From assembly GCA_036822015.1 (NCBI GenBank), contig DAISIL010000007.1, forward strand, positions 17,149 to 81,148: a DNA stretch of 64,000 nt, given 5' to 3'. Source of the stretch: DAISIL01 sp036822015 (GTDB taxonomy: Bacteria > Bacteroidota > Bacteroidia > Cytophagales > Bernardetiaceae). Shown in pieces: positions 1 to 7,842 of this stretch; within the stretch, counting starts at the first letter, position 1; each line of letters opens with the position of its first letter. The position numbers and the translations under genes were made by a program. The notes under the pieces are model-generated. The model was not told the DNA's origin. It ran no database searches and was given only the letters and a program-made list of their open reading frames with translations.

Positions 1-306
1 GATCAAAATATCCAGGTCGATAGTGGCGAACCCGAAGAGGAGGAGATCGTCGATGAGGAAATGCTCCACATGCGCAAGCTCCTCAAGACACCGCTCTCCG
101 ATTTGGATTTGTCCGTCCGTGCTTTCAACTGCCTCAAAGCCGCTAACGTCCGCACGCTCGGCGATCTGGTGGGTCTTGAAATATCGGATATGATGAAGTT
201 TCGCAACTTCGGTAAAAAGTCCTTGACCGAACTCGAGCAACTCGTAGCAGAGAAAAACCTCACCTTCGGTATGGATCTCTCCCGATACAACCTCGACGAA
301 GACTAG
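1..306 (+). CDS. rpoA: RNA polymerase alpha subunit, C-terminal part (5' end outside window)
   Basis: The reading frame is open from base 1 and encodes about 101 residues ending DLSRYNLDED. The visible part is an acidic linker (GEPEEEEIVDEE) followed by the alpha C-terminal domain with its helix-hairpin-helix, including LSVRAFNCLKAANVRTLGDL and MMKFRNFGKKSLTEL. This domain contacts UP-element DNA and activators; the missing N-terminal domain would dimerise and bind beta and beta'. The gene is followed by rplQ, as in the alpha operon of almost all bacteria. The start lies upstream of the window. Confidence 0.97.
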   Translation, partial: DQNIQVDSGEPEEEEIVDEEMLHMRKLLKTPLSDLDLSVRAFNCLKAANVRTLGDLVGLEISDMMKFRNFGKKSLTELEQLVAEKNLTFGMDLSRYNLDED

Positions 307-377
307 GACGCTTTCCCATTTTCTTTTTTTCTTTTCTTTTCAACACACCCTCTTCTGATCTCCGCACCAGAGGAGGG

Positions 378-432
378 GTGCTGGAAAACCTCCAGCACGC
401 TCTACAAGTACCAAAACTCCGGCTTGTGGAGT
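378..432 (+). other. Two RNA hairpins in the rpoA-rplQ intercistronic gap
   Basis: The 157-bp gap between rpoA and rplQ holds two hairpins on the coding strand. The first is GTGCTGGA (378-385) with TCCAGCAC (391-398) and a 5-nt loop. The second is ACTCC (416-420) with GGAGT (428-432) and a 7-nt loop. Neither is directly followed by a long T-run, so they look more like mRNA stability, processing or translational-control elements than a strong terminator. The function is inferred only from position and pairing. Confidence 0.5.
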
Positions 433-463
433 AAAAACCATCTTTGGAGTATCTTTTTTTGTT

Positions 464-979
464 ATGAGACACGGTAAAAAGTTCAAACAACTGAGCCGCA
501 AAGCCGCCCACCGAAAGGCATTGCTCAGCAACCTGGCCAGCGCGTTGATCCTCAAAAAGCGCATCTTCACGACGCTCACCAAAGGACGCGAACTGCGCAA
601 ATACGTAGAACCCCTCCTGACCAAAGCCAAATCCGATACGATGCACTCCCGCCGAGTCGTTTTTTCGTATCTCCAAAACAAATACGTGGTCAAGGAACTC
701 TTCGACGAAGTCGCCCAAAAAATCGCTGATCGTCCAGGCGGATACACCCGTATCATCAAGATCGGGCAACGCCGAGGGGATGCCTCCGAAATGTGTATGA
801 TCGAACTGGTGGACTACAACGAACTGCTTCTACAAGCAGAAGAAAAGAAAACCACCCGTCGAAGCCGTCGCCGTCGCAAGGGTAGTGCCGAAGAAGCCAC
901 CCCGGCTGCATCCGCAGGTGAAGCCAACGAAACACCAACGGAAGAGACCAACACTGATTCAGAGAAAAAAGAAGACTAG
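464..979 (+). CDS. rplQ: 50S ribosomal protein L17 with extended C-terminal tail
   Basis: Encodes 171 residues. The first ~115 form the L17 fold: MRHGKKFKQLSRKAAHRKAL, then KGRELRKYVEPLLTKAK and GGYTRIIKIGQRRGDAS. L17 binds 23S rRNA near the exit tunnel. The typical bacterial protein has ~115-130 residues. The remaining ~50 form a low-complexity tail, first basic (KKTTRRSRRRRKGS) and then rich in Glu, Thr and Ala. Such tails are common on Bacteroidota L17. The gene follows rpoA and ends at a strong terminator, so it is the last gene of the alpha operon. Confidence 0.97.
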   Translation: MRHGKKFKQLSRKAAHRKALLSNLASALILKKRIFTTLTKGRELRKYVEPLLTKAKSDTMHSRRVVFSYLQNKYVVKELFDEVAQKIADRPGGYTRIIKIGQRRGDASEMCMIELVDYNELLLQAEEKKTTRRSRRRRKGSAEEATPAASAGEANETPTEETNTDSEKKED

Positions 980-990
980 CCCACAAAAAA

Positions 991-1023
991 AGCCCCCTCA
1001 AAAACTTTTGAGGGGGCTTTTTG
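991..1023. terminator. Bidirectional rho-independent terminator between rplQ and the FKBP gene
   Basis: AGCCCCCTCAAAA (991-1003) pairs perfectly with TTTTGAGGGGGCT (1006-1018), about 12-13 bp, flanked by A-rich sequence on the left and T-rich on the right. It therefore serves the plus-strand rplQ transcript and the convergent FKBP gene ending at 1039. Confidence 0.93.
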
Positions 1024-1038
1024 CTTTTGAAGGTCTTT

Positions 1039-1938
1039 TTACTTACTCTCCTCCATCCGCTTGACATCCAATACCTCCACGTCAAACTTCAAGGTAGAAA
1101 ACGCCTTAATGACTTCGCTGCGGTTATCGGGGCCATAGGCCAGATGCGAGGGAATGAGCAGCGTTCCTTTGCCCCCTTTTCCGATGAGCGGAATGCCTTC
1201 ATCCCAACCCGAGATCACCTGTCCCTGCATGATGGGTACTTCAAATGGCTCTCCACGATCATAAGAGTTATCGAAGGGTGTGCCGTCGAGGAGTTCGCCC
1301 CGATAATGCACCACCATCACATCGCCCGCACGGATACCCGCCGTATCGCCGGCCGTTTCGAGGATGTAATACAATCCGGTTTCGGTGCGCTGGGCAGTCA
1401 GGTTGTTTTCTTGGAGGTAGCTTTCGATGGCCGCCTCTTCTTTGGGCTTGGATGCCTCTTGGAGTTGGCGCACCTTCGCCTGGGCTTGCTCGCGTCGCTC
1501 CATCGCAATCTTCTGATAATCCATCATGTTGTAGATCGCGTCTATTTTGAGTTCCATACGGATACTTCCTTTTTCATCCACAAAAGGGGGAAGGTCTCCT
1601 TCGGGAAACATGACCTTTGCCGGAATGCGGACGCTAAGGCTATCGCCTTTGCGCACATCTTTCAAGGCTTCGGATAGATAGGGCGGGGCTTGCGAAAAAA
1701 GCAAGGGCTGGGGCATCGGAATCACGCCGCCATAAGAGCTGTTGATGAGGGAATCGGCATCATTGAAGACGCTGAAGTGAACGTCAATGACGCTGGCCGA
1801 GTCTGGGGCTTGTCCTTCGGTCTGCTTGGTGTGGTTGATGTAGCGCACGCCGTCTTTGGTCGTTACTTCGCCGCCATTGTTTTTGTTGCACCCCCAGATG
1901 AGTAGCGCAAGTATGGGCAAAAGGAAAATTTTTTTCAT
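1039..1938 (-). CDS. FKBP-type peptidyl-prolyl cis-trans isomerase, lipoprotein
   Basis: Encodes 299 residues. The N-terminus is a lipoprotein signal (MKKIFLLPILALLIWGC) with the lipid-anchored Cys at residue 17, so the protein should sit on the outer or inner membrane facing the periplasm. Residues ~45-135 look like a degenerate FKBP domain (SVRIPAKVMF). The last ~110 residues are a canonical FKBP domain with VMVVHYRGELLDGTPFDNSY, VISGWDEGIPLIGKGGKG and IPSHLAYGP, which carry the usual active-site aromatics. It would catalyse prolyl isomerisation in folding exported proteins. The two-domain arrangement recalls FkpA/Mip-type foldases, but the N-terminal part is not the usual FkpA dimerisation helix. 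It is monocistronic and convergent with rplQ. Confidence 0.92.
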   Translation of the reverse strand: MKKIFLLPILALLIWGCNKNNGGEVTTKDGVRYINHTKQTEGQAPDSASVIDVHFSVFNDADSLINSSYGGVIPMPQPLLFSQAPPYLSEALKDVRKGDSLSVRIPAKVMFPEGDLPPFVDEKGSIRMELKIDAIYNMMDYQKIAMERREQAQAKVRQLQEASKPKEEAAIESYLQENNLTAQRTETGLYYILETAGDTAGIRAGDVMVVHYRGELLDGTPFDNSYDRGEPFEVPIMQGQVISGWDEGIPLIGKGGKGTLLIPSHLAYGPDNRSEVIKAFSTLKFDVEVLDVKRMEESK

Positions 1939-1994
1939 GGAATCAAGGCAAGGATTGAAAAATAAAGAGAGAAGAGAGAAAAAGAAAAAAAGGC

Positions 1995-3035
1995 TTAGGA
2001 GGATTCCTGGCGATGTACCTGCTCAAGGGCCGCCTCACAGCCCGGGAGTAATTGCGTAAACTGATCGACGACTTGTTGGAGGGAGGCTCCCTTACGCTCA
2101 CCGCCGGCAGCGTTTTTGTGTCCGCCGCCCTCAAAGTGTTGCGTGGCCATATCCGCGACGGAGAAATCGCCCACCGATCGGAGAGAAATCTTAATTTCGT
2201 TATCGTCTTTTTCGATGAATGTCGCCGCTAGATAAATACCTTCGATGCTTAGGGCGTAATTGACTAAGCCTTCGGTATCGCCGTTTTGGGAGGAGAACTT
2301 TTTGAGGTCATCGGCAGAGATCGCAAAAAACGCGGTGTGGTATTGCGGTAGCACGGTGAGTTTTTGCCAGAGCGCATAGCCCAGGAATCGCAGGCGTTGC
2401 TCCCGTCCGTTGTCGAAGATCAAGCGGTGGATATGTCCTGCATCCGCGCCGCGCTCCATCAGGTCAGCTACGACGCGATGGACGTGCGGGGTGGTGTTGC
2501 CGTGCTTAAACGAGCCAGTGTCTGTCAGGATACCTGCGTAGAGCAGAGAAGCAATCTCGGGGGTGATATATGCCTGCTGCTCCACCATCCCGAGGAAGTC
2601 GTACACGAGCTGGGCCGTGGCAGCAGCTTCGATGTCCCAGAACTCATAATCGGCGAAGTCTTCTTTGCCTCTGTGATGATCGATCAGGGCAATGGGCGTA
2701 TCGGGGTACTGATCCAGGACTTTATGCAAGGGCTTCATGCGATTGCGTGCCGAAAAATCGACACACACAAACAACTCTGCCTCGGCAAAGGCTGTTTTGA
2801 CTGCCTCGGGCTGCTTCGGAAACGAAAGGATTTGGGAGCAACCCGGCATCCACTCCAAAAACCGTGGGAAGTCTGTCGGAGAGACCACCGCGACCGTATG
2901 CCCCTTAGCACGCAGCCAATGCCAGAGCGCCAATCCCGAGCCAAAGGCATCCGCATCCGGTTGTTGGTGCGGAATAATGACCACACGCCTAGCCGTTTCT
3001 TCGAGCCACGGCATGAGTTGGATGAGGTGTTTCAT
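1995..3035 (-). CDS. DHH-family phosphoesterase (NrnA-like)
   Basis: Encodes 346 residues from the ATG at 3035; an in-frame GTG at 3050 would add five residues, and the ATG start MKHLIQLMPWL is preferred. It shows the metal-binding motifs of the DHH superfamily: HQQPDADAFGSGLAL, FVCVDFSARNR, IALIDHHRG, ILTDTGSFKHG, and the C-terminal DHHA1 glycine motif GGGHKNAAGGE. NrnA-type members degrade nano-RNA and/or dephosphorylate pAp; the exact substrate cannot be read from sequence. It lies just downstream of the DUF5606 gene on the same strand, so the two may be cotranscribed. Confidence 0.9.
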   Translation of the reverse strand: MKHLIQLMPWLEETARRVVIIPHQQPDADAFGSGLALWHWLRAKGHTVAVVSPTDFPRFLEWMPGCSQILSFPKQPEAVKTAFAEAELFVCVDFSARNRMKPLHKVLDQYPDTPIALIDHHRGKEDFADYEFWDIEAAATAQLVYDFLGMVEQQAYITPEIASLLYAGILTDTGSFKHGNTTPHVHRVVADLMERGADAGHIHRLIFDNGREQRLRFLGYALWQKLTVLPQYHTAFFAISADDLKKFSSQNGDTEGLVNYALSIEGIYLAATFIEKDDNEIKISLRSVGDFSVADMATQHFEGGGHKNAAGGERKGASLQQVVDQFTQLLPGCEAALEQVHRQESS

Positions 3036-3050
3036 GGAACAAAATTGCAC

Positions 3051-3074
3051 ATTTTTGGGGGTAAGTCCAAAAAT
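3051..3074. repeat. Inverted repeat upstream of the DHH phosphoesterase gene
   Basis: ATTTTTGG (3051-3058) and CCAAAAAT (3067-3074) form an 8-bp dyad with an 8-nt spacer, just upstream of the chosen ATG at 3035 and downstream of the DUF5606 gene. It has no T-run, so it looks more like an operator or an mRNA hairpin than a terminator. A weak promoter-like pair on the minus strand (TTTG, 20 bp, CAATTTTG) overlaps it. Confidence 0.35.
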
Positions 3075-3090
3075 GAAGCACTTTCACGCC

Positions 3091-3522
3091 TTACTCCTCT
3101 GCTTTTTCTTCGGTTTCGGTTTGTAGGGCTGGATCGAGTACCTCCGGGGCGTGAACGGAAAGCAACTGATACCAACTGACGATCTTCTTGATATCCGAAG
3201 GATAGACGCGCTCCAGGTCATACTCGGGCAAGACCGATTCCATGTAGTGGCGCAGCGATTCATCATCTTTTTCCACCGAAAGATCATGTCCATACTGGCG
3301 ATGCGTCGCATAAAAGACATCGCGCAGTGGCACAGATTCCTCCTCCGTTGTGGTATAGATGGCAATCTCCTGCAAAATCGAGACGCGGTAGTTGGCGTTC
3401 ATCATCATCTTCGTTTTGGTTTGCGTGCCGATAGGCTCCACCAATACACCCGTCCGACTAGGTTTGATGATTCGGTACAGGCCAGGCTTACCTGAAATGA
3501 CCGCAATGTCTTTGAGTTCCAT
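3091..3522 (-). CDS. DUF5606 domain-containing protein
   Basis: Encodes 143 residues from the ATG at 3522 (MELKDIAVISGKPGLYRIIK); an upstream in-frame TTG is less likely. The first ~50 residues have the small beta-rich look of DUF5606, a family I know only from Bacteroidota, with GLYRIIKPSRTGVLVEPI and VSILQEIAIYT. The rest is helical (SLRHYMESVLPEYDLERVY, IKKIVSWYQLL) and ends in an acidic tail. The molecular role is unknown; nothing suggests secretion or catalysis. It precedes the DHH phosphoesterase gene with 55 bp between them. Confidence 0.85.
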   Translation of the reverse strand: MELKDIAVISGKPGLYRIIKPSRTGVLVEPIGTQTKTKMMMNANYRVSILQEIAIYTTTEEESVPLRDVFYATHRQYGHDLSVEKDDESLRHYMESVLPEYDLERVYPSDIKKIVSWYQLLSVHAPEVLDPALQTETEEKAEE

Positions 3523-3551
3523 GAGCAAGTTTGGTTAGCTGAAAAGGGCTA

Positions 3552-3559
3552 CAAAGATA
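3552..3559 (-). promoter_or_regulatory. Bacteroidota -7 promoter element for the DUF5606 gene
   Basis: Read on the minus strand this is TATCTTTG, a perfect match to TAnnTTTG, about 30 bp upstream of the ATG at 3522. A TTTG lies upstream but at only 12 bp spacing, so the -33 element is not convincing. Confidence 0.5.
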
Positions 3560-3595
3560 ACGTACCCTGAGCAAAGGAACGCGGCAGGTCTATTC

Positions 3596-4360
3596 TTAAA
3601 TTTTGTCAATAGTCAGTCCATCATAAGCCAACCGAACGTTGGGGGGGAGTTCGCGATTGACCTCGGCATGAAGCCCCATCTGGTGACTGATGTGCGTCAA
3701 GAAGGCCTGCTCCGGGGACAGCTTCGCAATAACAGCCAATGCCTGCTCCAACGAAAAATGCGAATGATGGGGATGCCGCCGCAAGGCACTCAAGACCAAT
3801 ACCCGTGAGCCTTCGAGCTTCTTCATGGAAGCGGCACTGATCGCACTCACGTCGGTTACGTAGCTCAAATCCCCCAAACGAAAGCCCATCACGGGCATCT
3901 GTCCGTGCATCACGGGTACGGGCGTTACGTCAAGTCCTGCCGCCACAAAGGGCTGTTCATCAATCGGATGTACTTCAAGTCGGGGCGCGCCAGGGTAGGG
4001 ATCTGCCTCAAAGGCATAAGCAAAAGCCGTCCGAAGGCGTGCAATCACGGGCGGTGTGGCGTAGATTTGGGTAGGTTTGTCCTGGAGGTAGTTGAAGGGC
4101 CGCACGTCGTCAAGCCCCGCAACGTGATCCTGGTGCTGGTGTGTCAGGAGGAGGGCATCCAGGGTGGGGATACGGGCCCGCAAGACCTGCTGCCGAAAAT
4201 CCGGCCCGGCATCAATGACCAGGTGCTTACCCGAACACTGCACATAAAAAGATGTACGGAGGCGTTGGTCGCGGGGGTCATCCGATCGGCAGACCGCACA
4301 ATCACAGCCGATCACAGGAACGCCCTGAGAAGTACCCGTTCCCAAAAAGATCGCTTTCAT
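3596..4360 (-). CDS. MBL-fold metallo-hydrolase, PhnP-like
   Basis: Encodes 254 residues. It starts MKAIFLGTGTSQGVP, then GCDCAVC (the extra zinc cysteines typical of PhnP-type proteins), LVIDAGPDFR, and the metallo-beta-lactamase signature THQHQDHVAGLDD (HxHxDH). Later ligands are in VPVMHG, YVTDVS and FLTHISHQMG. PhnP members are phosphodiesterases acting on phosphoribosyl cyclic phosphate and similar substrates; in Bacteroidota such genes usually stand outside phn operons, as here, so the substrate is uncertain. The protein is cytoplasmic. The start codon lies almost on top of the predicted transcription start. Confidence 0.9.
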   Translation of the reverse strand: MKAIFLGTGTSQGVPVIGCDCAVCRSDDPRDQRLRTSFYVQCSGKHLVIDAGPDFRQQVLRARIPTLDALLLTHQHQDHVAGLDDVRPFNYLQDKPTQIYATPPVIARLRTAFAYAFEADPYPGAPRLEVHPIDEQPFVAAGLDVTPVPVMHGQMPVMGFRLGDLSYVTDVSAISAASMKKLEGSRVLVLSALRRHPHHSHFSLEQALAVIAKLSPEQAFLTHISHQMGLHAEVNRELPPNVRLAYDGLTIDKI

Positions 4361-4365
4361 GGAGA

Positions 4366-4373
4366 CAAAAATA
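4366..4373 (-). promoter_or_regulatory. -7 element for the metallo-hydrolase gene, giving a near-leaderless mRNA
   Basis: The minus strand reads TATTTTTG, matching TAnnTTTG, five bases upstream of the ATG at 4360. No clear -33 TTTG at 18-21 bp is present. If used, transcription would start within a few bases of the initiation codon. Confidence 0.4.
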
Positions 4374-4398
4374 GCGGAAAAATGACCATCTTAACGCA

Positions 4399-5400
4399 AT
4401 GAAACTACTTTTAATCCAAACCGCCTTCATTGGTGATGTGATCTTGATGACGGCTGCCCTTGAGGAGCTGCACGCGCTTCTGCCCGAGGCTCAACTGGAT
4501 GTGTTGGTACGCAGCGGGACAGAATCGCTTTTTGTGGGGCATCCTTTTGTTGGGCAGGTGCTGGTTTTTGAGAAGCGACAAAGCCGCCGCCGTGAGTTGG
4601 TGCGGCTCTTCAAACTGATCCGTCCGGCTCGTTACGATGCCGTACTAAACTTTCACCGCTTTGCTTCTACGGGTCTCTTGGCGCTGCTCTCGGGGGCCAG
4701 ACGCACCCTGGGTTTCGACAAAAATCCCCTTTCGTTGGGTTTTGGGGAGCGGGTAAGACATCGTTTTGAGGGGCAGCACGAGGTCAGCCGCAACCGCGAT
4801 TTGATCCGAGCCTTAGGTGTGGGCTTGCTTCCCGAGCGGCCGCGGCCGCGTCTCTATCCGCGCCCCCAGGACTACACCCAGGCTGCCCCGCCCTCCGATC
4901 CTTACATCTGCATAGCTCCAGCCTCCGTCTGGTTTACCAAACAACTACCGGCCGAGCGTTGGGTGGCGTTCCTGGGGCAGCTCCCCGAGGGCTACCACGT
5001 GCAGCTACTGGGCGGCCCCAACGACCGCGACCTGTGCCACAACATCGCCCAAACTTGCCCACACCTACAGCTACAAAATCGTGCGGGTTCGCTGGGTTTT
5101 TTGGCTTCGGCAGCCCTAATGCAAGGGGCGCAAATGAACTACGTCAATGACTCGGCACCCCTACACCTGGCCTCGGCCGTGAACGCGCCCGTAGCGGCGG
5201 TGTTTTGCTCTACCGTCCCGCGTTTTGGTTTTACGCCGCTTTCGTCGGTCTCGTTTTTGATCGAAACGACGGAGCAGCTATCCTGTCGCCCGTGTGGGTT
5301 GCATGGCAAGAAGTCCTGCCCCAAAGGACATTTTGCTTGTGCCAATATCCGCCCCGAGCAGTTATTGGCCCCGCTTGATATACCGAAAAAGGGCGAGTAA
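4399..5400 (+). CDS. Glycosyltransferase family 9 (heptosyltransferase-like)
   Basis: Encodes 333 residues. The GT9/GT-B pattern is clear: FIGDVILMTAALEEL near the N-terminus for the acceptor side, and the nucleotide-sugar region YVNDSAPLHLASAVNAPVAA followed by FCSTVPRFGFTPLS. The C-terminus carries CRPCGLHGKKSCP, a Cys-containing segment common in this family. Known members transfer ADP-heptose to lipopolysaccharide inner core; the real sugar here may differ. It is a cytoplasmic, membrane-associated enzyme. It is divergent from the metallo-hydrolase with only 38 bp between them, and 36 bp upstream of the LRR gene on the same strand. Confidence 0.9.
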   Translation: MKLLLIQTAFIGDVILMTAALEELHALLPEAQLDVLVRSGTESLFVGHPFVGQVLVFEKRQSRRRELVRLFKLIRPARYDAVLNFHRFASTGLLALLSGARRTLGFDKNPLSLGFGERVRHRFEGQHEVSRNRDLIRALGVGLLPERPRPRLYPRPQDYTQAAPPSDPYICIAPASVWFTKQLPAERWVAFLGQLPEGYHVQLLGGPNDRDLCHNIAQTCPHLQLQNRAGSLGFLASAALMQGAQMNYVNDSAPLHLASAVNAPVAAVFCSTVPRFGFTPLSSVSFLIETTEQLSCRPCGLHGKKSCPKGHFACANIRPEQLLAPLDIPKKGE

Positions 5401-5436
5401 CGTTAGTTTTTTAGAGCCACCAAAACAGAGCAACTG

Positions 5437-6897
5437 ATGCGGATATTGTTTATTTTTTTACTGGTAATTTTTGATATAACGCTTGTCGTAGCCCAGACAA
5501 ACGAACCCATCACCTGGGATAACTTAGATAGCTACTGGAAAAACACCCTTTGCCAGCACCTCCAAAAATCCCCTGACCATACCCCTACCCCCCAAGAGTT
5601 AGCCGAAATCCGCACCCTGACCATCGGCGGAAACTCCGAGCAGATCAACCGTGAGGTCTTCGATATAGCAGCCGTAGCCCTGCTCCCCAACCTCGAAGAA
5701 ATCGACCTTTCCTACACGATGGTCTCCCGCCTGGAGCCCCTCCAACACTGCCCCCGCCTACGTATCCTGCACATGGGGCGTAGCTTTGTCAGCGACCTAA
5801 GCCCACTCCGCACATTGCCCCAACTCGAAGAACTCTGGGCCGCCAACTGCAAAGGTATCCAGGACTTTACCCCGCTACAAGCCCTCACTCAACTCCGCAA
5901 ACTCTCCCTCTCCCAGACGCGCATCACCGACCTAAGCCCCCTGCGATCCCTCCAAAAACTCGAACGCCTCTACCTCTCCGAAACCAAAATCAGCGACCTA
6001 AGCCCCCTAGCCCAGCTACCCCAACTCCAAAAGCTCGGTATCGTCGCCACACAGGTTACCGACCTCAGCCCACTTGCCCAACTGCCCCAGCTCCAAAGCC
6101 TGCTTTGCTGGAACACCCCCATACAAGACCTCCGACCTCTGGGCCAGGCCCAGCACCTGACCGAACTCCTGGCCAGCAATACACCCATCACCTCCATAGA
6201 TGCCTTACGCAACCTTCCCAACTTACAAAAATTGCATCTTGCCTTCACCAAAGTAAGCGATCTTAGCCCGCTTGCCCACAAAAAGAACCTCCAAGAACTC
6301 CTCATCCAGCGCGCGCCCGTAGCCGACCTAAGTCCTTTGGCCACCTGCCCCCAACTCCAAAAATTGATCGCCTACCAGTGCGCCTTCAAAGACCTCACCC
6401 CCCTGGCATCGGCCAAAAACCTACGACAACTCAACATCGCCGCCAATGCCGTCCCTGACCTGGCTTTCCTCCACGCCTGCGATAGCCTCCAAGAACTCGA
6501 CATCTCCGATACGCCCATCCGTGATCTTAGCCCCCTGCGTAACAAAACCCAAGTTCGGGTTTTGATCCTCCAAAACACCCCCATAGCCAGCCTCCAGGCA
6601 CTCCAACAGCTCGATCAGCTCACCGACCTGGATGCCACCCGCACCCGCATCCAAAACCTCGACGGGCTACAAAACAAAACCCAGCTCCGAGCCTTGCGTA
6701 TCGCCCACACAGCCGTAGCCGACCTGCGTCCGCTCCGCCAAGCCACCGCCCTACGCCTCCTCGACATCACCCAAACCCAAGTCGCGAACTTAGACCAAAT
6801 CGCTGGTACCGACGGATTGATACGCATCCTGGCCGAAGGTACGCCCCTAAGTGCCGCCCTCGAAGAAGAAGCCAAAAAAGCCGATCAGGAGGAGTGA
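5437..6897 (+). CDS. Secreted leucine-rich-repeat protein, 17 SDS22-like repeats
   Basis: Encodes 486 residues. A signal peptide (MRILFIFLLVIFDITLVVAQ) predicts export. Residues ~27-85 form a short helical cap. Residues ~86-461 are 17 consecutive repeats of 22 residues (one of 23), with a core like LQKLxLxxTxIxDLSPLAxLPQ; this is the SDS22/internalin type of LRR, forming a curved solenoid. The tail is short and acidic. There is no visible type IX secretion C-terminal domain, LPXTG motif or membrane anchor. Such solenoids normally bind a protein or glycan; the ligand is unknown. It ends five bases before the convergent rfbD. Confidence 0.85.
   Translation: MRILFIFLLVIFDITLVVAQTNEPITWDNLDSYWKNTLCQHLQKSPDHTPTPQELAEIRTLTIGGNSEQINREVFDIAAVALLPNLEEIDLSYTMVSRLEPLQHCPRLRILHMGRSFVSDLSPLRTLPQLEELWAANCKGIQDFTPLQALTQLRKLSLSQTRITDLSPLRSLQKLERLYLSETKISDLSPLAQLPQLQKLGIVATQVTDLSPLAQLPQLQSLLCWNTPIQDLRPLGQAQHLTELLASNTPITSIDALRNLPNLQKLHLAFTKVSDLSPLAHKKNLQELLIQRAPVADLSPLATCPQLQKLIAYQCAFKDLTPLASAKNLRQLNIAANAVPDLAFLHACDSLQELDISDTPIRDLSPLRNKTQVRVLILQNTPIASLQALQQLDQLTDLDATRTRIQNLDGLQNKTQLRALRIAHTAVADLRPLRQATALRLLDITQTQVANLDQIAGTDGLIRILAEGTPLSAALEEEAKKADQEE
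5692..6816 (+). repeat. 66-bp repeat array encoding the LRR solenoid
   Basis: Seventeen tandem units of 66 bp (one of 69) encode the 22-residue LRRs. Neighbouring units remain similar at the DNA level, for example the GACCTAAGCCCCCT blocks near 5930 and 5995, suggesting expansion by unequal exchange. This makes copy-number variation between strains possible. Confidence 0.75.
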
Positions 6898-6902
6898 ACA
6901 CA

Positions 6903-7763
6903 TCACCCCTCACGTAGCAACTCCACAATAGGCTCTTGCCAGTGCCGTAAGCGTAAACCAAAATGCGCCTTGATCTTGCCCTTGTCCAGGACGCTATACG
7001 ACGGGCGAGGAGCTGGACGCGGAAAAGCCTCCGTCCCCACGGGCAGCACCGGTACGCCCGAGCCATCGGCACGAATGATTGCCTGCGCAAAGTCATACCA
7101 ACTTGCCGTCCCCTCCTGGCTGTAATGGTACGTTCCCCAGTCGGAATCCGTAGGCGAGCAGTCGATGATACGGCACAGATCGGCCGCCAGATCAAGGGCA
7201 TAGGTCGGTGTACCTACCTGATCCATGACCACCCGTAGCTCCGGCTGGGTGCGAGAAAGCCGCAAAATGGTCTTGAAAAAGTTATTGCCGAAGGCACTAT
7301 AGAGCCACGAAGTACGCACGATCAGATGCCGAGAGAGGGCATCGCGCACCGCCAACTCTCCGGCGGCTTTGCTGGCACCATAGACGCTCAAAGGACTGAT
7401 GGGCTGTCCTTCGTCGATGGGGCGGTTATGGCCGTGTCCAAACACAAAATCGGTAGAGAGATGAATCAAGGCACTACCATACTGCTCGGCCACGGCAGCC
7501 AGATGACCCGCCCCGAGGGCATTGACGGCAAAGGCCGCCTGCGGCTCTTGCTGCGCTCGATCGACATTGGTGTAGGCGGCCGCATTGATGCACCAGTCGG
7601 GGCGATACTGCGCCCAATAGTTGGCGATGCTTTGGGGCTGGGTCAAGTCAATTTGGGAGCGATCTGCCCACAACCAGTCCCACTGTGTCCAGCCCGGAGC
7701 AACGGCAGCCAGTGCCTGTCCTAGTTGTCCGTGGCTACCGATAACGAGTATTTTTTTAGGCAT
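6903..7763 (-). CDS. rfbD: dTDP-4-dehydrorhamnose reductase
   Basis: Encodes 286 residues. It has the extended-SDR features: GSHGQLGQAL at the N-terminus for NAD(P)H, the catalytic Tyr-Lys pair in SVYGASKAAGE, and RfbD-typical segments INAAAYTNVDRAQQEP, STDFVFGHG and VRTSWLYSAFGNNFFKT. It makes dTDP-L-rhamnose, the last step before rhamnosyl transfer to surface glycans. The other rfb/rml genes are not in this window. It has its own promoter overlapping the small ORF at 7831. Confidence 0.95.
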   Translation of the reverse strand: MPKKILVIGSHGQLGQALAAVAPGWTQWDWLWADRSQIDLTQPQSIANYWAQYRPDWCINAAAYTNVDRAQQEPQAAFAVNALGAGHLAAVAEQYGSALIHLSTDFVFGHGHNRPIDEGQPISPLSVYGASKAAGELAVRDALSRHLIVRTSWLYSAFGNNFFKTILRLSRTQPELRVVMDQVGTPTYALDLAADLCRIIDCSPTDSDWGTYHYSQEGTASWYDFAQAIIRADGSGVPVLPVGTEAFPRPAPRPSYSVLDKGKIKAHFGLRLRHWQEPIVELLREG

Positions 7764-7812
7764 ATCTCTGATATTTTTGTAACACTACTCGGCTAAACAA
7801 CGTACAGACAAA

Positions 7813-7842
7813 CAAAAGTAATCGGTTGAGATGCAAATCAAA
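7813..7842 (-). promoter_or_regulatory. Promoter of rfbD
   Basis: On the minus strand, TTTG (7842-7839) and TACTTTTG (7820-7813) are 18 bp apart, matching the Bacteroidota consensus. Transcription would start near 7807, about 45 bases before the rfbD ATG. The element overlaps the first codons of the divergent 77-aa ORF. Confidence 0.7.

Noticed and set aside
2364..3179. 271-codon plus-strand ORF
   Set aside because: Antisense to the DHH phosphoesterase and running into the DUF5606 gene; no domain, and the opposite strand is conserved.
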